Shown: one piece after another, positions 1-9,496 of the stretch | Position numbering within the stretch: the stretch's first letter is position 1 | Layout of the letters: the number at the start of each line of letters is the position of its first letter | Assembly (NCBI RefSeq): GCF_001274725.1 | Contig: NZ_LGUF01000007.1 | Coordinates: 4,901,224-4,965,223, forward strand | DNA length: 64,000 bases | Origin: Sporosarcina globispora | GTDB taxonomy: Bacteria; Bacillota; Bacilli; Bacillales; Cytobacillaceae | Reading direction: 5' to 3' | Notes under the pieces: model-generated | Seen by the model: the letters and a program-made list of their open reading frames with translations, nothing else | The model's database searches: none | Told to the model about the DNA's origin: nothing | Position numbers and translations under genes: made by a program

Positions 1-202
1 TTTTCATTTCAATTATATAAGTACTGTTTACCTTTTTAAAATTCAAGATTTCACCTTGATACCGGTCCTTTATTATTTCCCTGGCTTCTTTTTCAGTGAT
101 TGCTTCTGACGCTGACACATCAGTGAGCTGTATTGCGGCAAATACGAGGAGCGAAGCCAGCAAAATCCCCGAAGCTGCATATATTATAAGTTTGCTCTTC
201 AT
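1..202 (-). CDS. PepSY-like secreted or membrane-anchored protein (C-terminus outside window)
   Basis: The visible N-terminal 67 residues begin with MKSK and a hydrophobic segment (about residues 5-25) that reads as a signal peptide or membrane anchor. An acidic helix with EKEAREIIKDRY follows, which resembles the start of a PepSY domain. The ATG at 202 is preceded by GGAGAGG. The gene lies 118 bp downstream of a sensor kinase gene on the same strand, so it is probably the third gene of that two-component operon. PepSY proteins are often found beside such systems and are thought to act outside the membrane. The C-terminus is cut off by the window edge, so the domain call is an inference. Confidence 0.6.
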   Translation of the reverse strand, partial: MKSKLIIYAASGILLASLLVFAAIQLTDVSASEAITEKEAREIIKDRYQGEILNFKKVNSTYIIEMK

Positions 203-320
203 GTCCTTACACCTCTCCACTGTGCATTTTTCTCTATTATCTGATAATAAAATGAGAAAAAGATGAGAATGTCTAAGTTATTTCAAAAAAAGTGAAAATC
301 AGTGTGGAGCATACTGCCCG

Positions 321-1670
321 TTAGATTCCAATAAATATGGAAACAGCAGTCCCTATTCCTTCAGTGCTTTCAAGCTTGATTTTTACCCCAAGTGCATCAG
401 CGATTTCTTTTGCCAAGGACAGCCCAAGTCCCGATCCTCCTGTTTTACTGTTTCTTGCTTCATCTACCCGGTAAAAACGGTCAAACACTCTTGGTAAATC
501 CTTCTGAGGAATTCCCATGCCACGATCTTCAATCCGAATATAAACTTCACTTTTTTCTGAGCCAGCAGTAATCCTTATGACATCATCACTGTATTTCCTG
601 GCATTATCGAGAAAAATATACAGGAGCTGCTTTAATTTATTTTCATCAATTTGAATAATTACATTTTCAGCCAGACCGGATTCCAAATGCAAAGTTCTTT
701 TAAAAGCATCTCCATATGTTCGAATGACTTGAGTTAAAAATCTGTTAAGATCAATCATTTTCAGATCGAGCATCCACTGGTCATCATGCCTTGCAAGCAA
801 AAGAAGCTGTTCTGTCATTTCCTTCATTCTTATTGCCTCTGAATGAATGGCTTCTATTGATTCATTAAATAATTCAGGTTCCTTCAATCCTCTTCTTTTA
901 AGCAAGCTTGAATAACTTTCTATAACTGTTAATGGAGTTTTTAATTCATGGGAAGCATTTGATATGAACAGTTTCTGTTTTTCATAATTGGACTCAAGCA
1001 GGTCAATCATATGATTGAAGGTTTCACCCATTTGATGCAGCTCATCTTGTGATTTCCCCTCCAGTTCTAGACGCTTGAATTGGCCGCTCCCCCTTATCTC
1101 TTTCATGGTGGCGGTCATTTTGGCAACCGGCTTAGTAATAAATTTACTGAGAATAGCACTTGAAATAATAACTGGAATCATAGCCAGGACTGTAACAGCC
1201 CCAAGAACGATGCGAAGAGTTTTTAATATTTCCTCTGCAGTTTCCATGCTTCTAGTCAGCTGCAGGCTGCCAACATTGCCATCAGGAAGGACCACAGGTG
1301 AAGAGGCAAAAATATAGCCGTGATTATCTTTTTCCAGTGTTTTTATTACTTCACCGGTGATGTACTCAGCAGGAATATTGCTGAGTTCCTTTTCATCCGG
1401 AGAAGTGACTGAGGAGGCATCCTTATTAGGCTTAACAATTCTCACCATTCCATTTGCCGGAACAAGGGCCCTAAGTAAATCACCTTCTGGGACATCTTCT
1501 AATGAATCATTGACACTAACTGTTATTTTGTTCATTTCATTCGATATAGACGACCGTTCATTCTCGCTTATCAATTTGCTGAAAGCCACATATACAAAGA
1601 TATTCATTAAAATTAGAAGAAAAGCAAATAGAACCGAGGTATATGAATAAATTTTCCTTCTAAGGTTCAT
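321..1670 (-). CDS. HAMP-domain sensor histidine kinase
   Basis: A 449-residue membrane sensor kinase. An N-terminal membrane segment (about 10-30), an extracellular sensor region and a second membrane segment (about 155-178) are followed by HAMP (about 178-230). The phosphoacceptor helix contains ASHELKTPLTVIESY, with its His near residue 240. The C-terminal ATPase domain shows DNARKYS (N box), EDRGMGIP (G1) and GGSGLGLSLAKEI (G2). It should autophosphorylate and pass phosphate to the regulator encoded immediately upstream. The ATG overlaps the regulator stop codon as ATGA, so the two are translationally coupled. The signal is unknown. Confidence 0.92.
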   Translation of the reverse strand: MNLRRKIYSYTSVLFAFLLILMNIFVYVAFSKLISENERSSISNEMNKITVSVNDSLEDVPEGDLLRALVPANGMVRIVKPNKDASSVTSPDEKELSNIPAEYITGEVIKTLEKDNHGYIFASSPVVLPDGNVGSLQLTRSMETAEEILKTLRIVLGAVTVLAMIPVIISSAILSKFITKPVAKMTATMKEIRGSGQFKRLELEGKSQDELHQMGETFNHMIDLLESNYEKQKLFISNASHELKTPLTVIESYSSLLKRRGLKEPELFNESIEAIHSEAIRMKEMTEQLLLLARHDDQWMLDLKMIDLNRFLTQVIRTYGDAFKRTLHLESGLAENVIIQIDENKLKQLLYIFLDNARKYSDDVIRITAGSEKSEVYIRIEDRGMGIPQKDLPRVFDRFYRVDEARNSKTGGSGLGLSLAKEIADALGVKIKLESTEGIGTAVSIFIGI

Positions 1671-2362
1671 TTCGGATCCTTTAAAACATAACCTATACCG
1701 CGGATTGTGTGAATAAGCGGAGGCATCTCAGACATGTCTATCTTCTTGCGCAAATACCTGATATAGACATCCACAACATTCGTGTCCCCCAAAAAGTCAT
1801 ATCCCCAAACAGCATCCAAAATCTGTTCCCTGTTCAAGACCTGTCTTTTATTTGTCATTAAATAAACAAGCAGATCAAATTCTCTTGGGGTGAGTTCTAT
1901 GTGCAGATCTCCCCGGCTGACTTCTCTTGTTTTTTCATTGAGCTTTAAATCAGACACTTCCAGACAGTCATCAGCAGCAGGTTCCTCTGTACCTGCTGAC
2001 TTTATCCTTAATGCAGCTCGTATCCTGGCAAGCAGCTCTTCAATCTGGAAAGGTTTTGTTATGTAATCATTCGCACCTAAATCCAAACCAGAGACCTTAT
2101 CTTCAACTGAGCTTTTAGCGGTCAGGAGCAGAATGGGGGTTTGTTTATCCTTGCTGCGAATTCTTCGCAGAATTTCGATTCCGCTAAAACCCGGAAGCAT
2201 AATATCCAGAATAATTAAGTCCCAGCTTCCTGTACGGTATAACTCCATTGCCTGAATGCCATCCATTGCCTTTGTCACCTGATAGCCCTCGAATTCAAGT
2301 TCAATTTCCAGAAGCCTGGCAATTTTAGCTTCATCCTCCGCAACAAGAATTGTTTCCTTCAA
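1667..2362 (-). CDS. OmpR/PhoB-family response regulator
   Basis: Receiver domain with acidic pocket AEDE, phosphoacceptor Asp in LIILDIMLPG, the LLTAK Thr and the switch Lys in ITKPF. It is followed by a winged-helix DNA-binding domain with the typical ELTPREFDLLVYL and YIRYLRKKID stretches. I place the start at the TTG at 2362 (KETILVAEDE follows) because GGGAGTGA lies 5-6 bp upstream. The longer reading frame to 2431 has no ribosome site. The gene overlaps the kinase start by 4 bp and is the first gene of the operon. Target genes cannot be seen, but the PepSY-like gene downstream is a likely regulon member. Confidence 0.9.
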   Translation of the reverse strand: MKETILVAEDEAKIARLLEIELEFEGYQVTKAMDGIQAMELYRTGSWDLIILDIMLPGFSGIEILRRIRSKDKQTPILLLTAKSSVEDKVSGLDLGANDYITKPFQIEELLARIRAALRIKSAGTEEPAADDCLEVSDLKLNEKTREVSRGDLHIELTPREFDLLVYLMTNKRQVLNREQILDAVWGYDFLGDTNVVDVYIRYLRKKIDMSEMPPLIHTIRGIGYVLKDPK

Positions 2363-2467
2363 AATACTCACTCCCATATTTGTCATAAATATACTTAAAC
2401 CAAGATTATCAGAAACAAAGTTTTTTATCATTATTTTAAGTATGGAGTTTATTAGCCAAATGCAATG

Positions 2468-2488
2468 AAAAAAGCCCCCGAAGGAGCT
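2468..2488 (-). terminator. Rho-independent terminator
   Basis: On the minus strand AGCTCC-TTC-GGGGGCT is followed by TTTTTTC. It lies directly at the end of the DUF3889 gene and separates it from the two-component operon. Confidence 0.75.
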
Positions 2489-2805
2489 TATTGCTGTTTT
2501 CTCTGTACAGTAAGGCTAACCGCTTTATTATCTTTAAGGTTATGTGTGACCATAACCAGCACAGTTACCGGCTTGCCATTTTCTTTTACAGTAAAAGTAA
2601 AGGTGTCTGTTACATCTGTTTCAGTTACTTTTTTCCTTCCCCCATACTGGTAATCCACCACTTCTTCCCCAGGGTAGTCTTCCTTTACAACAGCGATGGC
2701 AATTCTCCCATATTTTTCATAATCGGGTTTTTGGGCAGCCCCTGCCAATGAGCCTCCCCCAGCTAATATACAAATCATCATAAGGATCGATAAATACTTT
2801 TTCAT
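2488..2805 (-). CDS. DUF3889-family secreted small protein (YhdC/YqzG-like)
   Basis: About 105 residues. The N-terminal signal peptide MKKYLSILMMICILAGGGSL is followed by a small conserved domain with KYGRIAIAVVKEDYPGEEV and DYQYGGRKKV, the pattern I know from DUF3889 proteins YhdC and YqzG. The function is unknown. The fold is PepSY-like and the protein is expected outside the membrane. The ATG at 2805 is chosen because GGAGG sits 6 bp upstream. The frame extends four codons further to a TTG that has no such site. It is next to yhdB, as in B. subtilis from memory. Confidence 0.75.
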   Translation of the reverse strand: MKKYLSILMMICILAGGGSLAGAAQKPDYEKYGRIAIAVVKEDYPGEEVVDYQYGGRKKVTETDVTDTFTFTVKENGKPVTVLVMVTHNLKDNKAVSLTVQRKQQ

Positions 2806-3009
2806 GTTGGCCTCCAATACATGTGTATTAATTATATTTTTGGCCCAGCCTTCAATTTTATGTATGGAATTGCTATATAATTGAACATGCCCAATATACA
2901 GGTAAATGATGAAAACCCTTATAAATCAACAAGTCCAACATTTACTTTGAAATTAATTTCTGTATCATCATAAACTATAATCAACTCCTGAAAGAGGAGG
3001 AGAGGACAA

Positions 3010-3264
3010 ATGAATAAAGTGGATTATGATCGGGCGTTATATTATACACACCGGTCTGAATGGGATAACCTGCTGATCCTGATGGTCAGAACAGAAGATC
3101 AGTTTCTTTCGAAGAAGATCGAACATTTTCTGCATGCCTACAACTTCGAAAAAGACTATTCTGTCATTGAGAAACACTTATACTCACTGCTAAGATACGT
3201 TGACCATGCTAATGAATTATCGGAAAAACAGCTGCCAAACACTGTTTATTATGAACTGACTTAA
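3010..3264 (+). CDS. yhdB: YhdB-family protein
   Basis: An 84-residue soluble protein beginning MNKVDYDRALYYTHRSEWDN, which I recognise as the conserved start of Bacillus YhdB. It is rich in charged residues, has no membrane segment and no known motif, and its role is unknown. A strong AGAGGAGGAGAGG ribosome site precedes the ATG. It is transcribed alone and ends in a clear terminator. Neighbouring DUF3889 and azoreductase genes match the yhdABC order of B. subtilis. Confidence 0.8.
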   Translation: MNKVDYDRALYYTHRSEWDNLLILMVRTEDQFLSKKIEHFLHAYNFEKDYSVIEKHLYSLLRYVDHANELSEKQLPNTVYYELT

Positions 3265-3286
3265 AATAAGAATTCCACCAATTAAT

Positions 3287-3316
3287 AAAACACGGATTTT
3301 TTTAGTCCGTGTTTTT
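3287..3316. terminator. Bidirectional terminator between yhdB and azr
   Basis: AAAACACGGA and TCCGTGTTTT form a stem around a T-rich loop, with A and T runs on opposite sides. It can serve both converging genes. Confidence 0.85.
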
Positions 3317-3325
3317 GTGTATTCA

Positions 3326-3865
3326 TTATTTTAATTCCTGCTTAATTTGACCATATGCCTTCATATATACTTGAAGTTCATTTATTAAACCCTCAACAAG
3401 CTTGGCTGGCTCCTCAAAAAGGCCATCATTTTCATAATCAAAACAATGCGGATCCAGGACAAGCTGTTTTGGTATGACATTGGCATAGACACCCCTGCCG
3501 GCAATTCTCATATTATTCAAGGCATTGATGCCGCCTTTTCCTCCGCCTGCCACAACCAGCAAACCGACTGGCTTATGGGCAAATTGCTCGCTTCCGAGAA
3601 AATCCAGCGCATTCTTTAAAGCCCCGCTCATTGCACTGTGGTATTCAGGAGAAGCAAGAATAATCCCATCGGATTCTGCAATCTGCTGGCGCAGCTTTTT
3701 AACAGCAGGGAGCTGATATTGTTCTTCTGTTCCATTATATAAAGGAATTTCTCCAATGCTTAAATCAATCAGCTCAGCATTATATTTTCTTGCAATATAA
3801 CGGGAGACTATTCCTGTTCTGCCCTTTTGTCTCGGGCTTCCATTAATAATTGTAAGCTTCATCAT
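3326..3865 (-). CDS. azr: NADPH-dependent FMN reductase / azoreductase
   Basis: A 179-residue flavodoxin-like protein. The phosphate-binding loop INGSPRQKGRTG is N-terminal. The flavin motif SPEYHSAMSGALKNALDFLG and the GGGKGGINALNNMR segment follow, and both are diagnostic of the YhdA/Azr type. Such enzymes use NADPH to reduce FMN and, from it, azo dyes or quinones, and may help against oxidative stress. AAGGAGAG lies upstream of two adjacent ATGs. The first is used here, and the second (MKLTI) is equally possible. Cytosolic. Confidence 0.88.
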   Translation of the reverse strand: MMKLTIINGSPRQKGRTGIVSRYIARKYNAELIDLSIGEIPLYNGTEEQYQLPAVKKLRQQIAESDGIILASPEYHSAMSGALKNALDFLGSEQFAHKPVGLLVVAGGGKGGINALNNMRIAGRGVYANVIPKQLVLDPHCFDYENDGLFEEPAKLVEGLINELQVYMKAYGQIKQELK

Positions 3866-4002
3866 AAACTCTCCTTTTATTTCCTGTATGCTTTAATTAT
3901 ATAGAAACATAAGCTATTTAACATCGTCAGTATGGATGACATTTTTTAATTTTTCCGTAGGACTAATTCAGCAAGTAAATTCTGCAACTTTAGGATGAAT
4001 TT

Positions 4003-4650
4003 TTATTTTTCCTCTGATATACCATGACGCACTGCATAAAGTGCAGCCTGTGTTCTGTCTGCGAGTTCCAATTTGGACAGAAGATTGGAAACATGGGTTT
4101 TAACTGTCTTTTCCGTAATATAAAGGGATGAAGCAATTTCTTTATTGCTTTTTCCTTTTACGATTTCCCGCAGGACCTCCATTTCTCTCTTTGTCAGTTC
4201 CTCAAAAGGCTGTCTTTCTGTACTGTTTTTGTTCGTTAAATGGGTGAGCAGATGAGAGGTAGCTTTTGGATGCAGCTGATTCTCTCCTCTCATCAGCTGG
4301 ACAATTGCCTGAACGAGTATATCCGGCTCAATATCCTTCAGCTGATAACCTGAAGCCCCTGCTTCAATTGCCGGAATGACATGATCCTGGTCTGAAAAGC
4401 TTGTAAGTATCATGATTTTTACTGCAGGATATTTCTCTTTAATTTGACGTGTAGCTTCAATTCCGTTCATTACAGGCATATCCAAGTCCATTAATACAAC
4501 ATCAGGCTGATTCGTCTGCATTATCTCAACAGCTTCACGGCCGTTTTTGGCCTCACCGATGATCTCTATTTCCGGCTGAGTTTTGAGGAAAAATACAAGT
4601 CCCCTTCTTACAACATGATGATCGTCCGCTATTAAAACCTTGATGGCCAT
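4003..4650 (-). CDS. yhcZ: NarL/FixJ-family response regulator (YhcZ-like)
   Basis: A 215-residue regulator. The receiver domain has ADDHH, phosphoacceptor Asp in VLMDLDMPVMNG and the TSFSD motif. The switch position reads QLKDIEPD: a Lys is present but the usual Lys-Pro pair is not. A C-terminal LuxR helix-turn-helix carries LTKREMEVLREIVKGKSNKEIA and TEKTVKTHVSNLLSKL. Its ATG directly follows the kinase stop codon (TAGATG), so the pair is co-translated. Pairing with a GAF kinase and position next to pgcA match B. subtilis yhcYZ. Confidence 0.88.
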   Translation of the reverse strand: MAIKVLIADDHHVVRRGLVFFLKTQPEIEIIGEAKNGREAVEIMQTNQPDVVLMDLDMPVMNGIEATRQIKEKYPAVKIMILTSFSDQDHVIPAIEAGASGYQLKDIEPDILVQAIVQLMRGENQLHPKATSHLLTHLTNKNSTERQPFEELTKREMEVLREIVKGKSNKEIASSLYITEKTVKTHVSNLLSKLELADRTQAALYAVRHGISEEK

Positions 4651-5781
4651 CTATCTCCCTCCCATTATAATTGGAATGATAATTTTAATTTCAGTTCCTT
4701 TGTTTAGCTCTGTTTTTAGTGAAAATACGCCATTCAAAGCTTCTGTCCTTTTCTTCATGCTTTTTAGGCCTAGTGAAGGTATGTCATTTTCACGATAATG
4801 AAATCCTCTGCCACAATCAGAGATAACCATTGTCACCGTTTCTTCATCCACTGCCAGTGTTAAATCCGCAGTTGATCCACCAGAATGCTTTTTGCAATTT
4901 GCCAGTGCTTCCTGGCCAATTCTCCAAAGAATCTCTTCGACTTTTCCTGGCAGACAGATTACACCCTTTACTTTTGAATTGAGCTTCAGGCCAAGCATTT
5001 GACTGTACGTCTGCATAGCACATATAATTCCATTTTCCAACCCGCGCGGTTTCAGCTGCCAAATAAGCGCTCTCATCTCGCTTAAGGCTTCCTGTGCAAG
5101 ATCCTGCATGTAGGAAAAAGTCTCTTTCATTTCAGGGTTATCAGCCATTTCAGCCCCTCCTCTTGCCGTTAAGCTTAAGGAAAATAAAAGCTGGTTGACA
5201 GAATCATGCAAATCCCTTGCCAATCTGTTTCTTTCCGCAGCAAGGGCTGTCTCCTGTTCCAGCTGTGTCAGCTTAATTCGCTTTATAGCCGTTCCGATTT
5301 GAAAAGCCACTGATTCCAGCAATGCCAATTCCTCTGGTGAAAAATATGTTTTTTCAGGTGAACCAATATTAAGGACCCCAAACTTTTCCTCTCCGGCTCT
5401 CAGAGGTACTGATGCGTGATGGGTAAGCCCATTGGTATCTTTTCTTTGTTCGGCAATTGCATCTTCTATCCTTTTGCATTCAATAATATTTGAAGCTTTG
5501 TTTAATCTGCCATCATTATAGCGGTCAATGCACCAGCAGTCTCCCTTGCACATCGGTCTGCAGTTATCCGCCGTAAGGGCAGGGGGCAGTTTCTCTTCTG
5601 CTGCCAGGCGGAACTCCCCTTGGCTATCGATAAGAAACACCCATCCTGTTTCAAGACCGGTGATATGAAGCAGTTTTTGCAGCACCTCTTTAAGGAGGGA
5701 ATCAATTTCAGTTCCTTCATTCAACAGTTCTGCTATTTCTTTTAAAATTCTGATTTCCGATTGCCTTTTTTCCCCTAACAC
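4651..5781 (-). CDS. yhcY: GAF-domain sensor histidine kinase (YhcY-like)
   Basis: A cytosolic NarX-type kinase. An N-terminal GAF domain (about residues 20-165) contains a Cys-rich insert, MCKGDCWCIDRY, that could bind metal or sense redox state (inference). The HisKA_3 phosphoacceptor is ERNRLARDLHDSVNQLLFSL, followed by an ATPase domain with EALANCKKHS and DCGRGF. I choose the GTG at 5781 (LGEKRQSEIR follows) because AAGGGGG sits 6 bp upstream. An ATG 24 bp further up has no ribosome site and lies close behind a TATAAT-like box. No transmembrane segment remains with this start. Confidence 0.85.
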   Translation of the reverse strand: MLGEKRQSEIRILKEIAELLNEGTEIDSLLKEVLQKLLHITGLETGWVFLIDSQGEFRLAAEEKLPPALTADNCRPMCKGDCWCIDRYNDGRLNKASNIIECKRIEDAIAEQRKDTNGLTHHASVPLRAGEEKFGVLNIGSPEKTYFSPEELALLESVAFQIGTAIKRIKLTQLEQETALAAERNRLARDLHDSVNQLLFSLSLTARGGAEMADNPEMKETFSYMQDLAQEALSEMRALIWQLKPRGLENGIICAMQTYSQMLGLKLNSKVKGVICLPGKVEEILWRIGQEALANCKKHSGGSTADLTLAVDEETVTMVISDCGRGFHYRENDIPSLGLKSMKKRTEALNGVFSLKTELNKGTEIKIIIPIIMGGR

Positions 5782-5892
5782 CCTAATCCCCCTTGGAACT
5801 GTCATATTATGTACTTTTATTATATAACTTTTTTTCCCCTTTCTCCCTTGGCATTTAGGAGGAAGCAGGCCTGCGACTAAAGTTGTAAACAG

Positions 5893-5936
5893 AAAAAACA
5901 CCGAAGAGCATGCCTCTTCGGTGCACCTTTTTTTAT
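5893..5936. terminator. Terminator after pgcA
   Basis: CACCGAAGAG and CTCTTCGGTG form a perfect stem flanked by A and T runs. On the minus strand it ends pgcA transcription before yhcY. Confidence 0.88.
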
Positions 5937-5996
5937 AATTGTATGAAAAACGTCAAGCGTCAACCATTGCAATCAGCTTTTCAGGAGAAGGCAGCA

Positions 5997-7742
5997 TTAG
6001 TTTTTAACCGAACTGCCCATTCTTTCTTCAACGATTTCCATAAAAGCTTTTTGAATTGATTCCAGCTTTTCCTTACTGCTCTCTAGTGAAGAGGCACTGA
6101 TGCCAAAATAGAATTTAATTTTGGGTTCTGTTCCTGATGGCCTTAGGCAGATCCAGGTATCATCTTCAAAGAAATACTTAATAACATTGGATTTGGGCAG
6201 GTCAATTTTTTTCTCTGCACCATCTGCATCAGTTCTGATTCCTGTTAAGTAATCTTCAACAGCCTGGACCTTCATGCCTTTAAGGTCCTTTATCGGATTG
6301 GCCCGGAAAGAAGCCAGGGTCTGCTGGATTTTTTCTGCCCCTTCAATTCCTTTTAGAGTCATTGATTTCAATCCTTCAAGGAAATAACCATACTCGTTAA
6401 ATAAACTGAGCAGCGCATCATAAAGGGACATTCCCTTCTTTTTATAAAAAGCTGCCATTTCCGTAGCTAGCAAAGCTGCCTGGACAGCATCTTTATCCCT
6501 TGCAAAATCCCCGATCAGATAACCATAGCTTTCTTCATATCCGAACAGGAAGCTGTTTTCACCCGACTCTTCATATTTCTTGATTTTTTCTGCAATAAAC
6601 TTAAAACCTGTTAATACATCAATCGTCTCCACACCAAAAGAAGTGGCAACTCTGCGTCCAAATTCCGAAGTAACAATCGTTTTTAACATAACACCATTAG
6701 CAGGCAGTGTATTCTTCTCTTTCTTCTGAGAGAGTATATAGTGAAGCAGCAGGGCACCTGTCTGATTTCCTGTCAAAAGCACATACTCTCCATCTTTGTT
6801 CTTGGCAGCAATGCCAAGACGGTCCGCGTCCGGATCTGTAGCAATTAAAAGGTCTGCATTAGTTTCTCTTCCATCCCTCATTGCCAGCTCAAAGGCTATT
6901 TTTTCCTCAGGGTTGGGACTCTTTACAGTCGAAAACTCAGGATCCGGAAGCTCCTGTTCCTTCACTACATGCACATGTTCATAGCCCAGTGCAGCTAATG
7001 CCTCTCTAACAGGCTTGTTGGCTGTACCATGAAGGGGTGTAAAAACTACATGTACATCCGCTTCATTTGCGGCATGAGGATTTTCGGAAATGGTAAGGAG
7101 CTGCTTCTGATAGGCCTGATCAACTGTATTTCCAATCATTGTAATGAGGCCTTTTTCCTTTAAACTATCTTCGTCCATCACTTCAATAAGCAGTTCGTTT
7201 TCTATTTCATTTACTTTGCTTATTACAATATCAGCTTCTGCAGGAGGCAGCTGTGCCCCGTCAGCGCCATAAACCTTATAGCCATTATATTCAGGAGGGT
7301 TATGGCTTGCTGTCACAACTATGCCTGCATACGCATGCAGGTACCGGACCGCAAATGATAGTTCAGGAGTTGGGCGCAATTCGTCAAATACATATGTCTG
7401 AATGCCCCTGCTGGCAAGTGTTTTAGCTGCTTCCATGGCAAATTCCGGGGACATGTGTCGTGAATCATATGCAATTGCCACCCCTCTATTCTTTGCTTCC
7501 AATCCTTTTTCTTCTATGTATGCGGCCAGTCCCGCAGATGCCTTCCTGACAGTATATACATTCATGCGGTTTGTTCCCGGGCCAATTTCCCCCCGCATAC
7601 CTCCTGTTCCGAATTCAAGTCCTTTATAAAATGCTTCTTCAAGGAGCTTTTCATTCCCCTGCAGACGTTTCAGCTGTTCTAATAATGCACTGTCCAAGTG
7701 CTCATGATTAATCCATCGTTCTGCTGCTGTTTTCCATTCCAT
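5997..7742 (-). CDS. pgcA: Phosphoglucomutase / phosphomannomutase PgcA
   Basis: A 581-residue enzyme of the alpha-D-phosphohexomutase family. It interconverts glucose-1-phosphate and glucose-6-phosphate, which feeds UDP-glucose, teichoic acid glucosylation and glycolipid anchor synthesis. All signature loops are present: catalytic Ser in [13 protein letters not shown], the metal site DPDADRLG, the sugar loops GFKFIAEK and FGYEESYG, and the phosphate loop [18 protein letters not shown] lies upstream of the ATG. Full length and intact. Its place beside yhcYZ matches B. subtilis pgcA (formerly yhxB). Confidence 0.95.
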   Translation of the reverse strand: MEWKTAAERWINHEHLDSALLEQLKRLQGNEKLLEEAFYKGLEFGTGGMRGEIGPGTNRMNVYTVRKASAGLAAYIEEKGLEAKNRGVAIAYDSRHMSPEFAMEAAKTLASRGIQTYVFDELRPTPELSFAVRYLHAYAGIVVTASHNPPEYNGYKVYGADGAQLPPAEADIVISKVNEIENELLIEVMDEDSLKEKGLITMIGNTVDQAYQKQLLTISENPHAANEADVHVVFTPLHGTANKPVREALAALGYEHVHVVKEQELPDPEFSTVKSPNPEEKIAFELAMRDGRETNADLLIATDPDADRLGIAAKNKDGEYVLLTGNQTGALLLHYILSQKKEKNTLPANGVMLKTIVTSEFGRRVATSFGVETIDVLTGFKFIAEKIKKYEESGENSFLFGYEESYGYLIGDFARDKDAVQAALLATEMAAFYKKKGMSLYDALLSLFNEYGYFLEGLKSMTLKGIEGAEKIQQTLASFRANPIKDLKGMKVQAVEDYLTGIRTDADGAEKKIDLPKSNVIKYFFEDDTWICLRPSGTEPKIKFYFGISASSLESSKEKLESIQKAFMEIVEERMGSSVKN

Positions 7743-7890
7743 TGTATGACCTCCTAAAAAAAGCTTCTACATATCTTTTTCGAGTTCAAGGCGGATTTTC
7801 CTCTTAAAAACATCCGAGTTATTTTGACAATTTCCACCTTTAAATATGCATGCATCGGCTATGGCATTGCTCCTTCCGATGAAAAGCATT

Positions 7891-7912
7891 GAGCGCCTGG
7901 TGAAAGGCGCTC
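7891..7912 (-). terminator. Possible terminator after yhcX
   Basis: GAGCGCC and GGCGCTC form a 7-bp stem, but the run of T on the minus strand is short and displaced. Weak call. Confidence 0.4.
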
Positions 7913-7928
7913 TAGCTGCAACTTTATA

Positions 7929-9467
7929 TTACTTCTTATATTTAATGCTGTAAATATCATGCCTGCGGTCTTTCAGCTGGCGCACAGTGCCATCCTGTCT
8001 TTGGCGGCGGAGAATCTCCAGGTCAACATCACCAATCAGGACCATTTCGATATTCGGGTTTGTTTCACCGACAATGCCATCCCTTGCAAACTCAAAATCC
8101 GATGGTGCAAATATGGCTGACTGTGCATACTGAATATCCATATTTTCTGTTTGCGGCAAATTCCCGACCGTTCCTGAAATAACCGTGTATATTTGATTTT
8201 CGACAGCGCGTGCCTGAGCACAATAGCGCACCCGCAAATACCCTTGGCGATCTTCAGTACAGAAAGGTGTAAAAATAATTTTTGCTCCTTTATCGGTCGC
8301 AATTCTCGCCAGCTCAGGGAATTCAATATCATAGCAAATTTGGATCGCTATTTTTCCGCAATCCGTATCAAATACCTTCACTTCGTCCCCACGGCTGATT
8401 CCCCACCACTTCCGCTCATTTCGGGTAATATGGAGCTTATACTGCTTTTCAATCGTTCCATCCCGGCGGAAAAGATATGCGATATTATAAATCTCATCAT
8501 CGTCTTCTTTGACGAAATGAGAGCCGCCAATAATATTGATATTATACCTGACTGCCAAATCAGTAAATAACTCGATATATTGCTCCGTATACTCTGTCAG
8601 CTTTCTGACAGCCAGGCTTGGTGAACGTTCGTCCAAGAAGGACATTAGCTGGGTGGTAAATAATTCTGGAAATACTGCAAAGTCAGAACCGGAATCAGAA
8701 GCAACATCTGTAAAATATTCTACTTGATGGGCAAATTCATCGAAGGATTTAATCTGCCGCATTAAATATTGCACCACACAAATACGGACCGGGTAACTTG
8801 TTTTATAAAAACGCTTGGTCATTGGCCTGTAATCAACATTATTCCATTCCATCAGTGTTGCATATTTATTTGACTGAACATCATCAGGCAAATAGTTCGG
8901 ATTAATCCTCATCAGGGTAAATTCATTCAGGAGCTGAAAGGACAAAACCGGGTCATATATTTTATGGAGCGAAACTTCGTTGACATACTCACGGGGGTTC
9001 ATTCCATTGGCGTATTTATGATAGTTTGGAATACGGCCCCCTATTATGATGCTTTTTAAATTCAAAGACCTGACAAGCTCTTTTCTCTCCTCATACAGTC
9101 GATGTCCGATTTTCATTCTGCGGTAATCCGGATGAACCATTACTTCTATTCCATAAAGGTTATAGCCTTCCGGATTGTGGTTCGTTATGTATCCCTTATC
9201 TGTTACATCATCCCATGAATGGCGGTCATCATACTCATCAAAGTTGATAATAAGGCTAGAGCAGGAACCAATGATTTCCCCATCATATTCCGCAACAAAC
9301 TGGCCTTCAGGGAAAATATCCAGATGGCTTTCAAGCTGATCTTTCTTCCAGGGGATCATGCCGGGGAAACAGAGCTCCTGCAGGGCAACGATATGATCTA
9401 TATCTGAATGCCGTGTATTTCTGATAATCATTTTTTTCTCAAACTTCTTTAAATCAAGCTTTGTCAA
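7929..9467 (-). CDS. yhcX: GNAT acetyltransferase / carbon-nitrogen hydrolase fusion (YhcX)
   Basis: A 512-residue two-domain protein. The N-terminal GNAT domain (about 14-200) has the acetyl-CoA loop VHPDYRRMKIGHRLYEER. The C-terminal nitrilase domain (about 225-500) has the catalytic triad: Glu in FPELFTTQ, Lys in YKLHITRNE and Cys in IQICYDIEFPE. This fusion is known as YhcX in Bacillus; its substrates are not established. The start is a TTG with AAGGAG 10 bp upstream. A later ATG (MIIRNTRHSD) is the alternative. A decayed small ORF lies just upstream on the same strand. Confidence 0.9.
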   Translation of the reverse strand: MTKLDLKKFEKKMIIRNTRHSDIDHIVALQELCFPGMIPWKKDQLESHLDIFPEGQFVAEYDGEIIGSCSSLIINFDEYDDRHSWDDVTDKGYITNHNPEGYNLYGIEVMVHPDYRRMKIGHRLYEERKELVRSLNLKSIIIGGRIPNYHKYANGMNPREYVNEVSLHKIYDPVLSFQLLNEFTLMRINPNYLPDDVQSNKYATLMEWNNVDYRPMTKRFYKTSYPVRICVVQYLMRQIKSFDEFAHQVEYFTDVASDSGSDFAVFPELFTTQLMSFLDERSPSLAVRKLTEYTEQYIELFTDLAVRYNINIIGGSHFVKEDDDEIYNIAYLFRRDGTIEKQYKLHITRNERKWWGISRGDEVKVFDTDCGKIAIQICYDIEFPELARIATDKGAKIIFTPFCTEDRQGYLRVRYCAQARAVENQIYTVISGTVGNLPQTENMDIQYAQSAIFAPSDFEFARDGIVGETNPNIEMVLIGDVDLEILRRQRQDGTVRQLKDRRHDIYSIKYKK

Positions 9468-9496
9468 TGGTGGTGCACTCCTTTTGGATATTATAA

